Positions 23,401-39,592 of a stretch of 64,000 nucleotides of DNA are shown piece by piece. Under the pieces are notes generated by a model, which worked only from the letters and a program-made list of their open reading frames with translations, did not search any database and had not been told where the DNA came from. The stretch comes from Ovis canadensis (Eukaryota > Chordata > Mammalia > Artiodactyla > Bovidae). A program made the position numbers and the translations under genes. The first letter of the stretch is position 1. Every line of letters begins with the position of its first letter. Location: NCBI RefSeq assembly GCF_042477335.2, contig NC_091255.1:29428501-29492500 (forward strand). The letters are read 5' to 3'.

Positions 23401-23884
23401 CCTGTCCACGGCGCGTCCGGCCACTGCCAGCTGGGCAGCCCCCCATGGCCCAGAGAAACCACGGTCCCCTCGTTGGGGACCCTGCTGGTGTCAAGGTGGC
23501 GTCCTTTCCCAACCCAAAGGCGGCCTGAGAGCTTTCACAGATCCTCTGGTGGGTGGCGAGGCCCGCGGTGTCTGAGGGCCTCCACGCTGCCTCCTGCCGC
23601 GCTTCTGGGCAGAGGGGCCCTAGACGTCTCTTTACCTGTCCCGCAGGAGCGCTCCGCCCACGCCGCAGCGCCAGCCCGTACCTCGCGCAGCCCTGGCGTC
23701 GGTCCCCAGCCCTCGGCCCAGCCCGCGCCCAGGCCCGGGCAGCCACGTGTTCCGGAGCTACGACGAGCAGCTGCGGCTGGCCATGGAGCTGTCTGCGCAG
23801 GAGCAGGAGGAGCGGCGGCGGCGCGCGCGCCAGGAGGAGGAGGAGCTGGAGCGCATCCTGCGGCTCTCCCTGACCGAGCAGTAG
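8287..23884 (+). CDS. ANKRD13B: ANKRD13B, ankyrin repeat domain-containing protein 13B (complete, 15 coding exons)
   Basis: Joined coding exons: 8287-8400, 18069-18204, 18339-18463, 18551-18596, 19185-19328, 19418-19607, 19684-19750, 21053-21134, 21897-21961, 22191-22321, 22416-22573, 22704-22856, 22990-23153, 23241-23317, 23647-23884. They sum to 1890 nt, i.e. 629 residues plus TAG, against about 626 in human as I recall. All junctions are GT-AG and phases agree. Ankyrin repeats lie at about residues 45-108, then the ANKRD13/GPCR-chaperone-type domain (about 150-460), a Ser-rich linker and C-terminal ubiquitin-interacting motifs. Family knowledge: ANKRD13A/B/D bind Lys63-linked ubiquitin on activated EGFR at the plasma membrane and endosomes and tune internalisation. 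Start choice: the ATG at 8287 has a purine at -3 and begins the conserved [20 protein letters not shown]. The exon 12 Ser cluster (about residues 447-470) is a likely flexible segment. ANKRD13A or D are less likely given the neighbours. Confidence 0.96.
13140..13880 (+). repeat. Ancient mammalian medium-reiterated repeat
   Basis: It begins with 'AATAAATATTTATGAAGCACC' type sequence (first part shown), then GTGCCAGACACTGTCTAGAG, GAACAAAACAGACA and further blocks, in the order of a familiar dispersed mammalian repeat about 0.7 kb long. I cannot name the family with confidence. Confidence 0.55.
14455..14606 (-). repeat. CHR-type artiodactyl tRNA-Glu SINE, reverse orientation
   Basis: It has a poly(T)/ATTT start, TTGGCTGCATCGCGTC, GGGGATCAAACCCAGGCC and ends CCACTGGACCACCAGGGAAG, the complement of the tRNA-derived head. 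Confidence 0.8.
14934..15116 (-). repeat. CHR-type artiodactyl tRNA-Glu SINE, reverse orientation
   Basis: It has TTATTTGGCTGTGTGATGTC, a middle GATCTTAGTTCCCCAATCAG and the end AACAACCAGGGAAGTCCC. It is a second copy only 0.3 kb from the previous one. Confidence 0.8.
15605..15990 (+). repeat. Ancient dispersed repeat, family not named
   Basis: Ordered blocks ACAAATTACCAGACAG, AATTTATTCTCTCATCATTT, GGCTCTAGGGGAGAACCCTT, CTGCAAAGACCCT and ATAAGGTCACATTCATAGGT match a common old mammalian repeat. Confidence 0.5.
16680..16725 (+). repeat. Bov-A2-like 3' tail fragment
   Basis: GGGTTGCAAAGAGTTGGACA followed by a CTGAACAACTT-like end matches the last 45 bases of Bov-A/BovB elements. Confidence 0.55.
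18069..18204 (+). CDS. ANKRD13B: ANKRD13B coding exon 2 (ankyrin repeats)
   Basis: It encodes residues 39-83 plus one base. The ankyrin signature [13 protein letters not shown] is visible. The acceptor is CTCCAG and the donor GTGGGC. Confidence 0.95.
18339..18463 (+). CDS. ANKRD13B: ANKRD13B coding exon 3 (second ankyrin repeat)
   Basis: It encodes residues 84-125, starting with [14 protein letters not shown] and ending EKLRK. A C-rich polypyrimidine tract and CCCCAG acceptor precede it; the donor is GTGAGG. Confidence 0.95.
18551..18596 (+). CDS. ANKRD13B: ANKRD13B coding exon 4 (46-nt microexon-sized)
   Basis: It encodes [15 protein letters not shown] (residues 126-140) plus one base. The acceptor is CTCCAG and the donor GTAAGAG. 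The preceding intron is only 87 bp. Confidence 0.95.
18785..18955 (+). repeat. L2-type LINE 3' end
   Basis: AAGGTAAGCTCTAAGATGGC, TATCCCCAGTGCCTGGCACA and TTTAATAAATATTTGTTAGA appear in the order of the L2 3' consensus. It lies in ANKRD13B intron 4. Confidence 0.65.
19185..19328 (+). CDS. ANKRD13B: ANKRD13B coding exon 5
   Basis: It encodes residues 141-188 ([16 protein letters not shown] ... SFIFRGQ) at the start of the conserved ANKRD13 domain. The donor is GTCAGG, a non-optimal but valid GT site. Confidence 0.94.
19418..19607 (+). CDS. ANKRD13B: ANKRD13B coding exon 6
   Basis: It encodes residues 189-251 ([17 protein letters not shown] ... NISFE) within the ANKRD13 domain, ending with two bases of an Arg codon. 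The donor is GTAAGT. Confidence 0.95.
19684..19750 (+). CDS. ANKRD13B: ANKRD13B coding exon 7
   Basis: It encodes residues 252-274 ([20 protein letters not shown]...). The donor is GTGAGG. The following 1.3-kb intron 7 holds a Bov-tA SINE and MIR/L2-like repeats. Confidence 0.95.
19938..20131 (+). repeat. Bov-tA SINE, forward orientation
   Basis: It starts GGCTTCCCTGGCGGCTCAG (tRNA-Glu head), then GGAGAAGGAAATGGCAACCC and ends near TGCAAGAGTCAGACATGATG. It lies in ANKRD13B intron 7. Confidence 0.92.
20255..20500 (+). repeat. MIR-like repeat(s)
   Basis: It has TTTAATCCTCACAACAACCC, AGGTAGGTGCTTTTATTATT and CCACTTTACAGATGG in MIR order, with a second similar block (AATCTTCACAACAACTCTAT) following. 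Confidence 0.6.
20745..20885 (+). repeat. L2-type LINE 3' end
   Basis: AGGACAGGGATCATGTCTGG, CACTGTATCCCTGATGCCTG and CTGTTGAATGAATAG follow the L2 3' consensus. Confidence 0.6.
21053..21134 (+). CDS. ANKRD13B: ANKRD13B coding exon 8
   Basis: It encodes residues 275-301 ([20 protein letters not shown]...). The acceptor is CCCCAG and the donor GTAATC. Confidence 0.95.
21897..21961 (+). CDS. ANKRD13B: ANKRD13B coding exon 9
   Basis: It encodes residues 302-323 ([20 protein letters not shown]..), phase 0 at the end. The donor is GTGAGT. Confidence 0.95.
22191..22321 (+). CDS. ANKRD13B: ANKRD13B coding exon 10
   Basis: It encodes residues 324-366 ([20 protein letters not shown]...) plus two bases. 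The acceptor TTTTACAG is strong and the donor is GTGAGG. Confidence 0.95.
22416..22573 (+). CDS. ANKRD13B: ANKRD13B coding exon 11
   Basis: It encodes residues 367-419 ([20 protein letters not shown] ...), the well-conserved C-terminal part of the ANKRD13 domain. The donor is GTGAGG. Confidence 0.95.
22704..22856 (+). CDS. ANKRD13B: ANKRD13B coding exon 12 (Ser-rich linker)
   Basis: It encodes residues 420-470. The first part ([20 protein letters not shown]) ends the folded domain; the rest is a Ser/Pro-rich linker with [20 protein letters not shown]. The donor is GTGAGA. Confidence 0.94.
22990..23153 (+). CDS. ANKRD13B: ANKRD13B coding exon 13 (first UIM)
   Basis: It encodes residues 471-525. 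An acidic stretch followed by [18 protein letters not shown] (about 503-520) fits the ubiquitin-interacting motif pattern of acidic residues, then Ala-x-x-x-Ser. Confidence 0.94.
23241..23317 (+). CDS. ANKRD13B: ANKRD13B coding exon 14 (second UIM-like)
   Basis: It encodes residues 526-550 plus two bases. IWEALTNS keeps the UIM Ala-x-x-x-Ser core. Confidence 0.94.
23647..23884 (+). CDS. ANKRD13B: ANKRD13B coding exon 15 (C-terminal UIMs, stop)
   Basis: It encodes residues 551-629 and TAG. After a Pro-rich segment it carries [17 protein letters not shown] (about 590-606, UIM with Ala and Ser core) and a final [12 protein letters not shown] (about 618-629) in which Ile replaces the UIM Ala. 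Confidence 0.95.
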
Positions 23885-24998
23885 CGCCCTCTGCCGGGCG
23901 CCCAGGCCACGCCCCGCGGAACCCGCCCCGGAGCGAGGACCGCCCCGCGCGCGCGCTCGCCTAGACGCGTCTGGAGACCGGAGGGGTCGCCTCGCGGGCG
24001 CAGCGGCGCACCCGTCAACCGACGGGGAGGGCTTCGGCCCGGCCGCGGAGTACCTTTCCGGGCCAGGGCCCTGGAGGCAGCTGGTACGGCCCGGTTCCCT
24101 TGCTTTGCTGTATCCTGACCCCCCTCCCACCCTTCTCCCCTGGGCTCGGACCAGTCCACGGGTGGAACCAGGCGGTCCTGAGGGGGAGACGGTCCTGAGA
24201 GAAGCAGGGTCCCCGTCCTCTGCTCCTTCTGGGCGGTCCTCCTTTCTGCTCACTGACCCCACTCCAGGACACTGCCCGTGAAGCCTTTGCATCCCCACGG
24301 GGGATGCAGCTGAGCTCCCCACGTGCTGTGTTGCCGCTTTGTCCCAGACACAAACCAGCACGTCCAGGGCCCAGCCCCTCCCCCACCCCCGCATTTCAGC
24401 GTCAAGTGCACTTAGCGGGGTGCCAGGCTCCCCCAGCCCCCACACCCCTCCCGGGTCTCAGGGTGGTCCCAGCTTCTCTTGGGGGCGGCCAGAGGTTGGA
24501 GTCCCCATCCCCAAGGCATGTTTTTGTGATCAGAGAGGAGGCTAGGTGTGGGCAAGGCCTGGCTCCCTCATGGTGTCTTGGCGAATGAGGGGCATAGTGG
24601 GTGCGGCGCAAACAAGGCAGGGGTCGCCCAGGGCCGTGGCACCACTACCCACCCCTTCCCACCAGCTGCTGCTAGCCCTCTGTGGTTGTGCATCCCACTT
24701 GCCCCACCCAGGGGCTGACTCTAAAACCCTTCATCCAATGGTGCTAACCCCCGGCTCCCCTCTGCCCCACCCCACCCACCCAGAGAAGCACAGACCCCGC
24801 CGGGGGCAGGGGCCCACCGCACACCCTTGTCTGGGTTCTCTCGGACTGGCCTTCCTGGCTCAGCCAGTGAGGCTCAGAAGGGACACAAAAGGGATGGAAG
24901 AAAAAGAACAAAGAGAAGCTGTTCCTCTCACCCCCTTCCCTGATGCCAGGGGCACCAGACTGATTCTGAGGCACAAATAAAAGAGGCTTCAAACCCGA
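23885..24998 (+). other. ANKRD13B: ANKRD13B 3' UTR (inferred)
   Basis: About 1.1 kb separates the stop codon from the first good poly(A) signal. The first 200 bases continue the CpG-rich character of exons 13-15. No interspersed repeat is evident. Confidence 0.75.
24976..24981 (+). terminator. ANKRD13B: ANKRD13B poly(A) signal AATAAA
   Basis: A canonical AATAAA followed about 20-30 bases later by a GT/T-rich segment (GGTTTTTCCTACCTG) is the first such signal after the stop. Cleavage is expected near 24995-25000. Confidence 0.8.
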
Positions 24999-25264
24999 GG
25001 TTTTTCCTACCTGCCTTTACTGGGGAAGACTGCCCACCCGCGGGCTGAGGGTTCCTTCTGAACCTCAGAGTGGGGAGGGCTCTGAAGTAAGAGGGTGTCT
25101 GGTGGGTCCTGAGCCGAGGGTTTCATCTGTCAGGGCCTCCAGGATTCTGGCGGTGGCATTTACAGAGGCTGGGGGTCTCGCATCCCCACCCATGCAGGAG
25201 GCAGAGACTGAGCACTTGGTAAATGTTTCATTCAGAGCATCTTGTTTTCCTCCTAGAGTCAAGG

Positions 25265-25914
25265 CCACAGCAGAGTGCTGGGAGTTGTGTGTGTGTGTAC
25301 AGCAGAGGGCTGGGAGGTGTCTGTGTGTGTGTGTGTACAGCAGAGGGCTGGGAGGTGTCTGTGTGTGTGTGTGTACAGCAGAGGGGCTGGGAGGGGTGTA
25401 TGTGCGTGTGTGTACAGCAGAGGGCTGGGAGGGGTGTGTGTGTGTGTATACAGCAGAGGGCTGGGAGGGGTGTGTGTGTGTGTGTATACAGCAGAGGGCT
25501 GGGAGGGGTGTGTGTGTGTGTGTGTACAGCAGAGGGCTGGGAGGGGGGTGTGTGTGTGTGTACAGCAGAGGGCTGGGAGGGGTGTGTGTGTGTGTATACA
25601 GCAGAGGGCTGGGAGGGATGTGTGTGTGTGTACAGCAGAGGGCTGGGAGGGGTGTGTGTGTGTACAGCAGAGGGCTGGGAGGGGTGTGTGTATGTGTATG
25701 TACAGCAGAGGGCTGGGAGGGGTGTGTGTGTGTATGCAGCAGAGGGCTGGGAGGGGTGTATGTGTGTATGTACAGCAGAGGGCTGGGAGGGGTGTGTGTG
25801 TGTGTGTACAGCAGAGGGCTGGGAGGGGTGTGTGTGTGTGGGTGTACAGCAGAGGGCTGGGAGGGGGGTGTGTGTACAGCAGAGGGCTGGGAGGTGTGTG
25901 TGTATGTGTGTGTA
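25265..25914. repeat. Composite minisatellite with embedded (GT)n, about 17-18 units
   Basis: A core close to TACAGCAGAGGGCTGGGAGG alternates with a GT run of variable length (total unit about 30-40 bp). I count 17 core copies plus one diverged leading copy. Variants include GGGAGGTGTCTG in the first units and occasional GTATGT interruptions. It lies between the convergent ANKRD13B and CORO6 3' ends. The lack of stops in several frames on both strands is a by-product of the repeat. Confidence 0.97.
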
Positions 25915-33570
<7,656 letters not shown>

Positions 33571-34567
33571 GGGGAGTACCTGGTCCTGGGCCGGCCGAGG
33601 GGTGCTCACGCTGCGACTTCACTGCGGAGGGGCTTGGCGGTGCGCTAAAGGCCGAGGGAGGCGTCAGGGCGCCGGAACTGCCTCTCCGGGTGTCCGCGGC
33701 GTCTGGGGCCCGGGCGTTCGGCTGCGCGCTCCGGCCACTGCCTGCGACTCCCGGGGCCGGGCGCCGCTGCAGTCCCAGCTGCCGCTGCCATCAACCTGAG
33801 GAGGCGGGGCCTCCGGCGGGGGCGGGGCCACAAGGCACCGCCCCTCCAGCGGCGGGAAAGTCGAGCGCCGAACAAGCTGCGCTACTAGTCCGTCGGCCTG
33901 TGAGAAGCGTCCAGAGTAATTTTGCATGTGTGCTCGTGGGCTGTGCGTGATCCTTCTCCGGGCTCCGCGCCTACCGGGTGAGCTGGGGAGGCCCAGGTTC
34001 CTAGACCTTAGAGCTGGGCGCTGAGAGAGCGAGCCTACGAGGGGGCGCGCTCCTCTTAGAGCCGGCGGCCGCGCGAGATCAGATGCCTTCGCGCTGCATT
34101 CCTGCTGCAATCACAGTCCCAATTTAGCCAGTCCCGGCAGGCCGGGGCTGTGGGACTGCACGTCCACATACCACGAGGAGAGAGCCCGGAGGATGCTCTA
34201 GGGACCCTTGGATGAGGGCCTAGGTTGGCCCAGGGCAGCTGGGAGAGTCCCTGACAGGGGGCTGTGAATGTTATTGTTGCTGTTATTAATACACTGTCAT
34301 TCTACTAGACATTTCACCCCTTTAGGGAGGATTCCACGGAACAGGGCAGAAAGCAACCTAAAAACCGGGAGTAGGAATGGAGAAAAAAGTGAACACCAGG
34401 TTCAAGGAAAAGCAGCTGGCCCAGGTCTTTGGCCATATTTTAGACACTAAACCTGACTCCTCAAGTCTTGAGGGCCTTGTTTGTATTGGTGTTCTACTGT
34501 ATTCCGGGGAAGCCCCTACCCACCTCCCACTCCCTTCAAGACCCTTGGATCTGAGTATTGACCAAGA

Positions 34568-34744
34568 TTAGTCGTGTCCGACTCTGCGACCCCACGAACT
34601 ATACAGTCCATGGAATTCTCCAAGCCAGAATATTGGAGTGGGTAGCCTTACCCTTCTCCAGGGGATCTTCCCAACCCAGGGGTGGAACCCAGGTCTCCCT
34701 CAGCCCAGGCAGATTCTTTACCAGCTGAGCCATAAGGGAAGCCC
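34568..34744 (-). repeat. Bov-tA SINE, reverse orientation
   Basis: It runs from GTCGTGTCCGACTCTGCGAC to GCTGAGCCATAAGGGAAGCC, nearly complete. Confidence 0.9.
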
Positions 34745-34850
34745 AGGAATATTGGAGTGGGTATCCTATTTCTTCTCCAGCAGATCTTCGCCACCTGGGA
34801 ATCAAACTGGGGTCTCCTGCATTGGAGGCGGATTCTTTACCAGCTGAGTT
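34745..34850 (-). repeat. Partial Bov-tA copy abutting the previous one
   Basis: It repeats the block AATATTGGAGTGGGTA through TTCTTTACCAGCTGAG directly after the neighbouring SINE, suggesting a local tandem duplication or a second insertion. Confidence 0.8.
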
Positions 34851-35020
34851 AGACCAAGATTAAGGAGATAAAAAGAAATCTGATAAAAATGCAGCCAGTG
34901 AAAACAATTAATCCCTATAGCTGCTCTTTAAGCAGTCTCACCTGCTGCCTGGATTTCTTCCTTTAGATCATAAGGCCCTGGAGGGCACAGGGGACCAGCA
35001 ATTACTTCTCATTCTCCAGG

Positions 35021-35235
35021 AGTGAGTGAGTGAGTGAAGTCGCTCAGTCGTGTCCGACTCTTTGCAACCCCATGGACTATAGCCTACCAGGCTCCACTAT
35101 CCATGGGATTTCCCAAGCAAGAATACTGGAGTGGATTGCCATTTCCTTCTCCAGGAGATCTTCCCGACCCAGGGACTGAATTCGGGTCTCCCGCATTGTA
35201 GACAGACGCTTTACCATCTGAGCCACCAGGGAAGT
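35021..35235 (-). repeat. Bov-tA SINE, reverse orientation, full length
   Basis: It begins AGTGAGTGAGTGAGTGAAGT then CGCTCAGTCGTGTCCGACTC, and ends TCTGAGCCACCAGGGAAG. Confidence 0.93.
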
Positions 35236-35712
35236 TTTTCTCTGGACACACCTGGAAATCAATGGAACACAGCCTTCCAGAAGGTAGAGGTCAGCATTAG
35301 GGGTAAAAGGAGGGAAGGTGGTGGGAACCTCAAACGGATCACAAGGCTTGTTTCTCAGGAAGAGTCCAAGTATTCAGTGGCTTGTGGGCCAGACACTTGT
35401 TATGGGTACTTCAGGAATAATTATGGCATTGGACAGGGGCATAAGAGTAGTTTATGAAGAATCTCCCTTTTACCTAAAGATTCCGGGCACATGATTAGGA
35501 GGGAAAGACCTGAGTGACTCAGTAGCTCCTTAATAACAATAGCTACACACTGTATTACAGACATTACACTTACTAATTCCATTCTGATAATAGTCTTCTG
35601 AGATGGGTACTATTATTACCCCTGTTTTACAGATGAGGAAACTGAGGCAGGAAACTGAGATAGTAGAGCTGAGATTCTTACCCAAGAGTTCTGGTGTCTG
35701 GGTCAAGCTTTT

Positions 35713-36029
35713 CAGCACCATGCATTTCTTTTTTTTTTTTTTTTTGGCTGTGCTGGGTCTTCATTGCTGCTGGGGCTTTTCTCTAGTTGTGGTGAGTTGG
35801 GGCCTCTCTAGTTGCCTCTCGTTGTGGAGGACGGTATCTAGGGTGTGCGGCCTCAGCAGTTGTAGCTCCTGGACTCGAGAGCATAGGCTCAATAGTTGTG
35901 GTGCACGGGCTTAGCTGCTCTGCAGCATGTGAGATCTTCTGAGACCAGGGATTGAACCCATGTCTCCTGCATTGGCAGGTGGATTCTTTACCGTTGAGCC
36001 ACCAGGGAAGCCCAGCACCATGCATTTCT
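35713..36029 (-). repeat. Artiodactyl tRNA-Glu SINE with perfect 17-bp target-site duplication
   Basis: The direct repeat CAGCACCATGCATTTCT lies at 35713-35729 and again at 36013-36029. Between them is a 283-bp reverse-oriented SINE with a poly(T) tract at the left and the complement of the tRNA-derived head (GAGCCACCAGGGAAGC) at the right. A perfect TSD indicates an intact, fairly recent insertion. Confidence 0.95.
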
Positions 36030-36934
36030 GTCTCTCCTTGAAGGAGAATGTCACTTTGTCTCACAAATGCTGATACCAAGAGTTGCGTTTTGTGGCACAG
36101 AGGAGAGGACGCATGGACTAACTACAAAACTGGAGTTTTAGCCGTTGCTCAGTCACCCTATTTTTGCAGCTTTCTTAAGCTGTAAAATGAAGAGGGCTGG
36201 GTTAGGTTCTTTCCAATTCTGTACCACTTGTTGGCAGAAAAGCTACGTGACATGCTGTCTCCTACCTTGAAATGGCATTTTTTTTCTTCTCTCCTCTCCT
36301 TTTCTCCCCTTTAGAGAGAGCCAGGCACTCCATTCTAGAGGGAAGGGTCTGGGACTAGGAAGCAGGAATCCTTCCATCCATTCTGCCTTCAGTTCCATCA
36401 CTTGGGAAGTGGGGGAGGTGTGCTCTCCAGGTACAGGAGCAGGAACTCGGATATTGTTTAGAGCTGGTAAGGCTCAGCGCTGCCCTCTAGCCTTCTTCCG
36501 GCTGCCAAGGCCTGGCAGAGCCATGGGTGGGTGGAGCCAAGGCACAAAGAATCAATCAGTGGAAGAAGCTCCTTGGACTTGGTGCTTTCCCTTGCTGTTA
36601 TCCATCTAAACTGCAATCCGTAGGAGACAGGCATAGAAAGCCACGACTGATCAGGGTTAGGGACTCCAGGCACCTGTGGAATATTTTGTGAAATGACTTT
36701 GCCTTCATCATCAGGCACTCTGCACTCGAGCCAGATACCAGTGGTGTGCTCATCTCATTTGATATGGATGATTCATATCATCCATAAAACACTGACAAGG
36801 CAATGTTTTCTCTGGAAATGCTTTCCCTAGATGGTAGCACTGCTTTATATGTGATGAACGGCATCACTAAATATCTCATGATGGGTCTGTTGGCGGGTTG
36901 GGAGAAGTGGAGACTCCTTCCCTCCCAGCCTGGT

Positions 36935-37061
36935 TTGTTGTGGATTTGGGGGCTGTGCCGTGCAACTTGTGGGATCTTAGTTTCCTGACCAGGGATTGAA
37001 CCTGTGCCCTCTGCAGTGAAAGCTCAGAGTCCTAACCACTGGACCACTAGGGGATTCCTCC
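36935..37061 (-). repeat. CHR-type SINE, reverse orientation
   Basis: It has GATCTTAGTTTCCTGACCAG, GGGATTGAACCTGTGCCC and AACCACTGGACCACTAGGGG. Confidence 0.8.
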
Positions 37062-37693
37062 CCTTCCTGCCCTGTCCCCAGCCTTTTTTAGAGAGCTGCT
37101 CTTTGGCCCCATCTCTCTTCCTCTAGCACTGACATTAAGTGCTTCTTTTCTAATGGTGGGAGAGGGTTAAAGGTTTTACTTTGGAAAGTCACATCCGATG
37201 TCTAGAAACCTTTCTGTGAGCTGAGGTGCCTTGTGCCGAGCAAAAGCTTCTGAACTCTCATTCATGTCCAGAGAGGTCACCTACCCAAGAAATCCAGTCT
37301 CTGCTGGGCCAGGTCACAGCAGCTGTCCCGAGCAGACCCTCTGTCCCACAGATGGCGGAGGAATTTTGGTTCCTTTGCTTATTATTCTAACATTCAGGTG
37401 GTGGCTTTGACAAGACCCTCTTTGACCAGGCAAGTTACCAGCCTGGTCACTTGATTGGAGCCACACTATCTGAAATAACCTTTCATGACCCCATTTCCCT
37501 CTAGTCCCTGTTTTGTGAGAGGTAGAAAGTTGTATTTTTCCCCAGCACTCAGCTCTCTTATAGGGAGGGAGAGCAATCAGTGAGAATTGATTCATGTTTA
37601 CCATCAGTGTTCTCTTCCAATCCCCCCACCTTCTCACCACCCTCCTCTTTTGTTGCACTTGATCGAGTACACGCTTCATCTTCAAAATAAAAA

Positions 37694-37699
37694 TTTATT
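37694..37699 (-). terminator. SSH2: SSH2 distal poly(A) signal AATAAA
   Basis: The plus strand TTTATT at this position reads AATAAA on the minus strand. It is the last clear signal before intergenic SINE-rich DNA, with T-rich plus-strand context consistent with cleavage near 37675-37680. Confidence 0.6.
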
Positions 37700-37899
37700 C
37701 AATCTGTAACAAGAACATTGAATCTGCACATTTGCGCACAAGTTCACATTTAAAAACAGCGGAGCACATCAATAATAAAAAATCTATGATACAAGTGGAA
37801 CATCCCAACCAGCAGGAAGATTAAGGAAGGAGATGAGACCACTCTATATTCTGCTTCAAATGCCTCAAAAAGGTCCCAGAGATTCCAGGGAGCACCTGC

Positions 37900-37905
37900 T
37901 TTATT
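37900..37905 (-). terminator. SSH2: SSH2 internal poly(A) signal AATAAA
   Basis: A canonical AATAAA on the minus strand (within CTTTATTTAATAAA on plus), about 200 bases before the distal one. Use is not testable from sequence. Confidence 0.4.
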
Positions 37906-39552
37906 TAATAAAATGTGAGCATAAAAGTTTGGGATTGCCTGGGCAAAGGTTAACAGTCAGTGGGAGGGGCTTTGGGGACTTGTTTTCTACCTTTACAACA
38001 AGTCCTACAAAATAAAGTAGAAAGGAAAAAAGAAAAGGCACCTTAAGCTATGCCAAGCAAACCAAATTCCAATAGAACATCAAAACCAAACAATTCCCTG
38101 TAGACTTACTGATGGGGAAACATTTCAGGGCCAGTTAGTTGCCCAGCTTCCAGACCGAGTCATCAGCTCGGGTTAAGCCCCGGGTACAGGAGGCCGCCGC
38201 TAGTGCTGTTGTGAGGGCACAGATGGTGGCCCGAGTCACATACCTCCTGGGGCATCTTCAAGCTGATGAGGGATGATTCCAGTTTAGCAATTCTGCCCCA
38301 GATCTCTGGGGCACGGAGAAAATGAGGCTGGTTCTCTTTTCACAGCAGAAGCCAGGCCCAGTCACCCTCCACTTCCAGGCTGGAAAAGTACAGAAGCATC
38401 TTGCAATAGCCCTCCATGGCATCCAGGGACCCCAAGCCCTAGAGAAGGGTTAGGAGTGTGCAGCTGCCTGCTCTGCTGGCAGGCAAGTTTTCATTCTAAT
38501 ACGGCCCCTGGATGAGTTGAGGCAGCAAATCCATTTATGCCTAATACATGCCTTGATCTTTTAGTTTGGAAGGGAAAATGAATCCAAGATGCTCTTAAGT
38601 TGGATTGGTGCTGAAAGAGCTAAGATTTCATCTCATCTACCATCAAAAAGCAAAACAAAATAGAAAAACAACACTAGCCATTCACCATTACAACCATCAC
38701 TATAAGACCACACCATCACTGAGGAAATGACGACTTGTTTCCACACAGCGTGTTGGCTGGGAGTGCAGGACACAGATGGAAATCAGCTCCAGGCTGCCCC
38801 CACTTCCCTGTGAGGGCTGACCACAGGGCCTTGCGCTGTGTGAGGACGGCCAGGGCGGGTGCCTGGAGGAGGAGACGGAGCGGCCATCCAGATGATGCTC
38901 CTGTTAATACTCACAATGTAAACAAAATATCCACAGACAGTTGTTCAAAAAAGCCAAAGAATGGCTTTATTTTAAAAATTGAAAATGCCCTTGAAAATGA
39001 CCCTTTTTGCATAATGCTTTCTTAGAGTAATAACTCCCACCAAAAAAAAAAAAATCTTTACTAAACATGGCTAGATCTGTTCACTTCAGAACTGAAATCC
39101 TCAGCTGGAACAAATCAAGGTTTCTGTGAGCTGCCACTCAGCAACTTCAGGTCTATCTGACGGCATCTGTCGAGGGCCTTTTAGCAGGATGGGGGACCCC
39201 AGAGCCTGGGTGGTCATCCTCAGACTGTCCTTGGGGCTCCTGGTAGTTCCCAAAACTCAAGAAAGAGGAAATGCCAGCTGGGATACAGGTACAGAAGCAG
39301 GAGAATGCTAGGTAAAGAGCCTGAAATGTTAGGAGTGATCCCAAACATTCGGAATCTGAAAGGCCATCCAAATGAGGTGAGATGAGGATGGCTACAGTAC
39401 AGTCCTGTGTCTGCTAGAGCACATACCATGCCCAAGTTGTTTCTAAAATCAAAAAGGGGGGCTTCTTCCTGCTGACCAGAGCGCCATCCAGATTACAGCT
39501 CAAACTGTGTGCCCTGGGGCTTTCACCCTGTGCACCACAATGTGACTTTGTA

Positions 39553-39592
39553 TACACACACACACACAATCACACACACACAATCACACAGC
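39553..39592. repeat. (CA)n microsatellite, interrupted
   Basis: ACACACACACACA blocks interrupted by AAT, in the inferred SSH2 3' UTR. Confidence 0.9.

Larger units (their letters stand above)
33871..37674. other. CORO6-SSH2 intergenic region
   Basis: 3.8 kb with no recognisable exon and six tRNA-derived SINE copies, all reverse-oriented. A MIR-like block lies about 35570-35660 (TTACAGATGAGGAAACTGAG). Confidence 0.7.

Noticed and set aside
23294-24445. 383-codon minus-strand frame over the end of ANKRD13B
   Set aside because: It is antisense to exons 14-15 and the GC-rich 3' UTR, with no recognisable domain and no splice-supported gene.
25265-25914. CRISPR-like appearance: regular repeats with variable spacers
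   Set aside because: The 'spacers' are GT dinucleotide runs, not unique sequence, and the locus is vertebrate nuclear DNA with no cas genes. It is a minisatellite.
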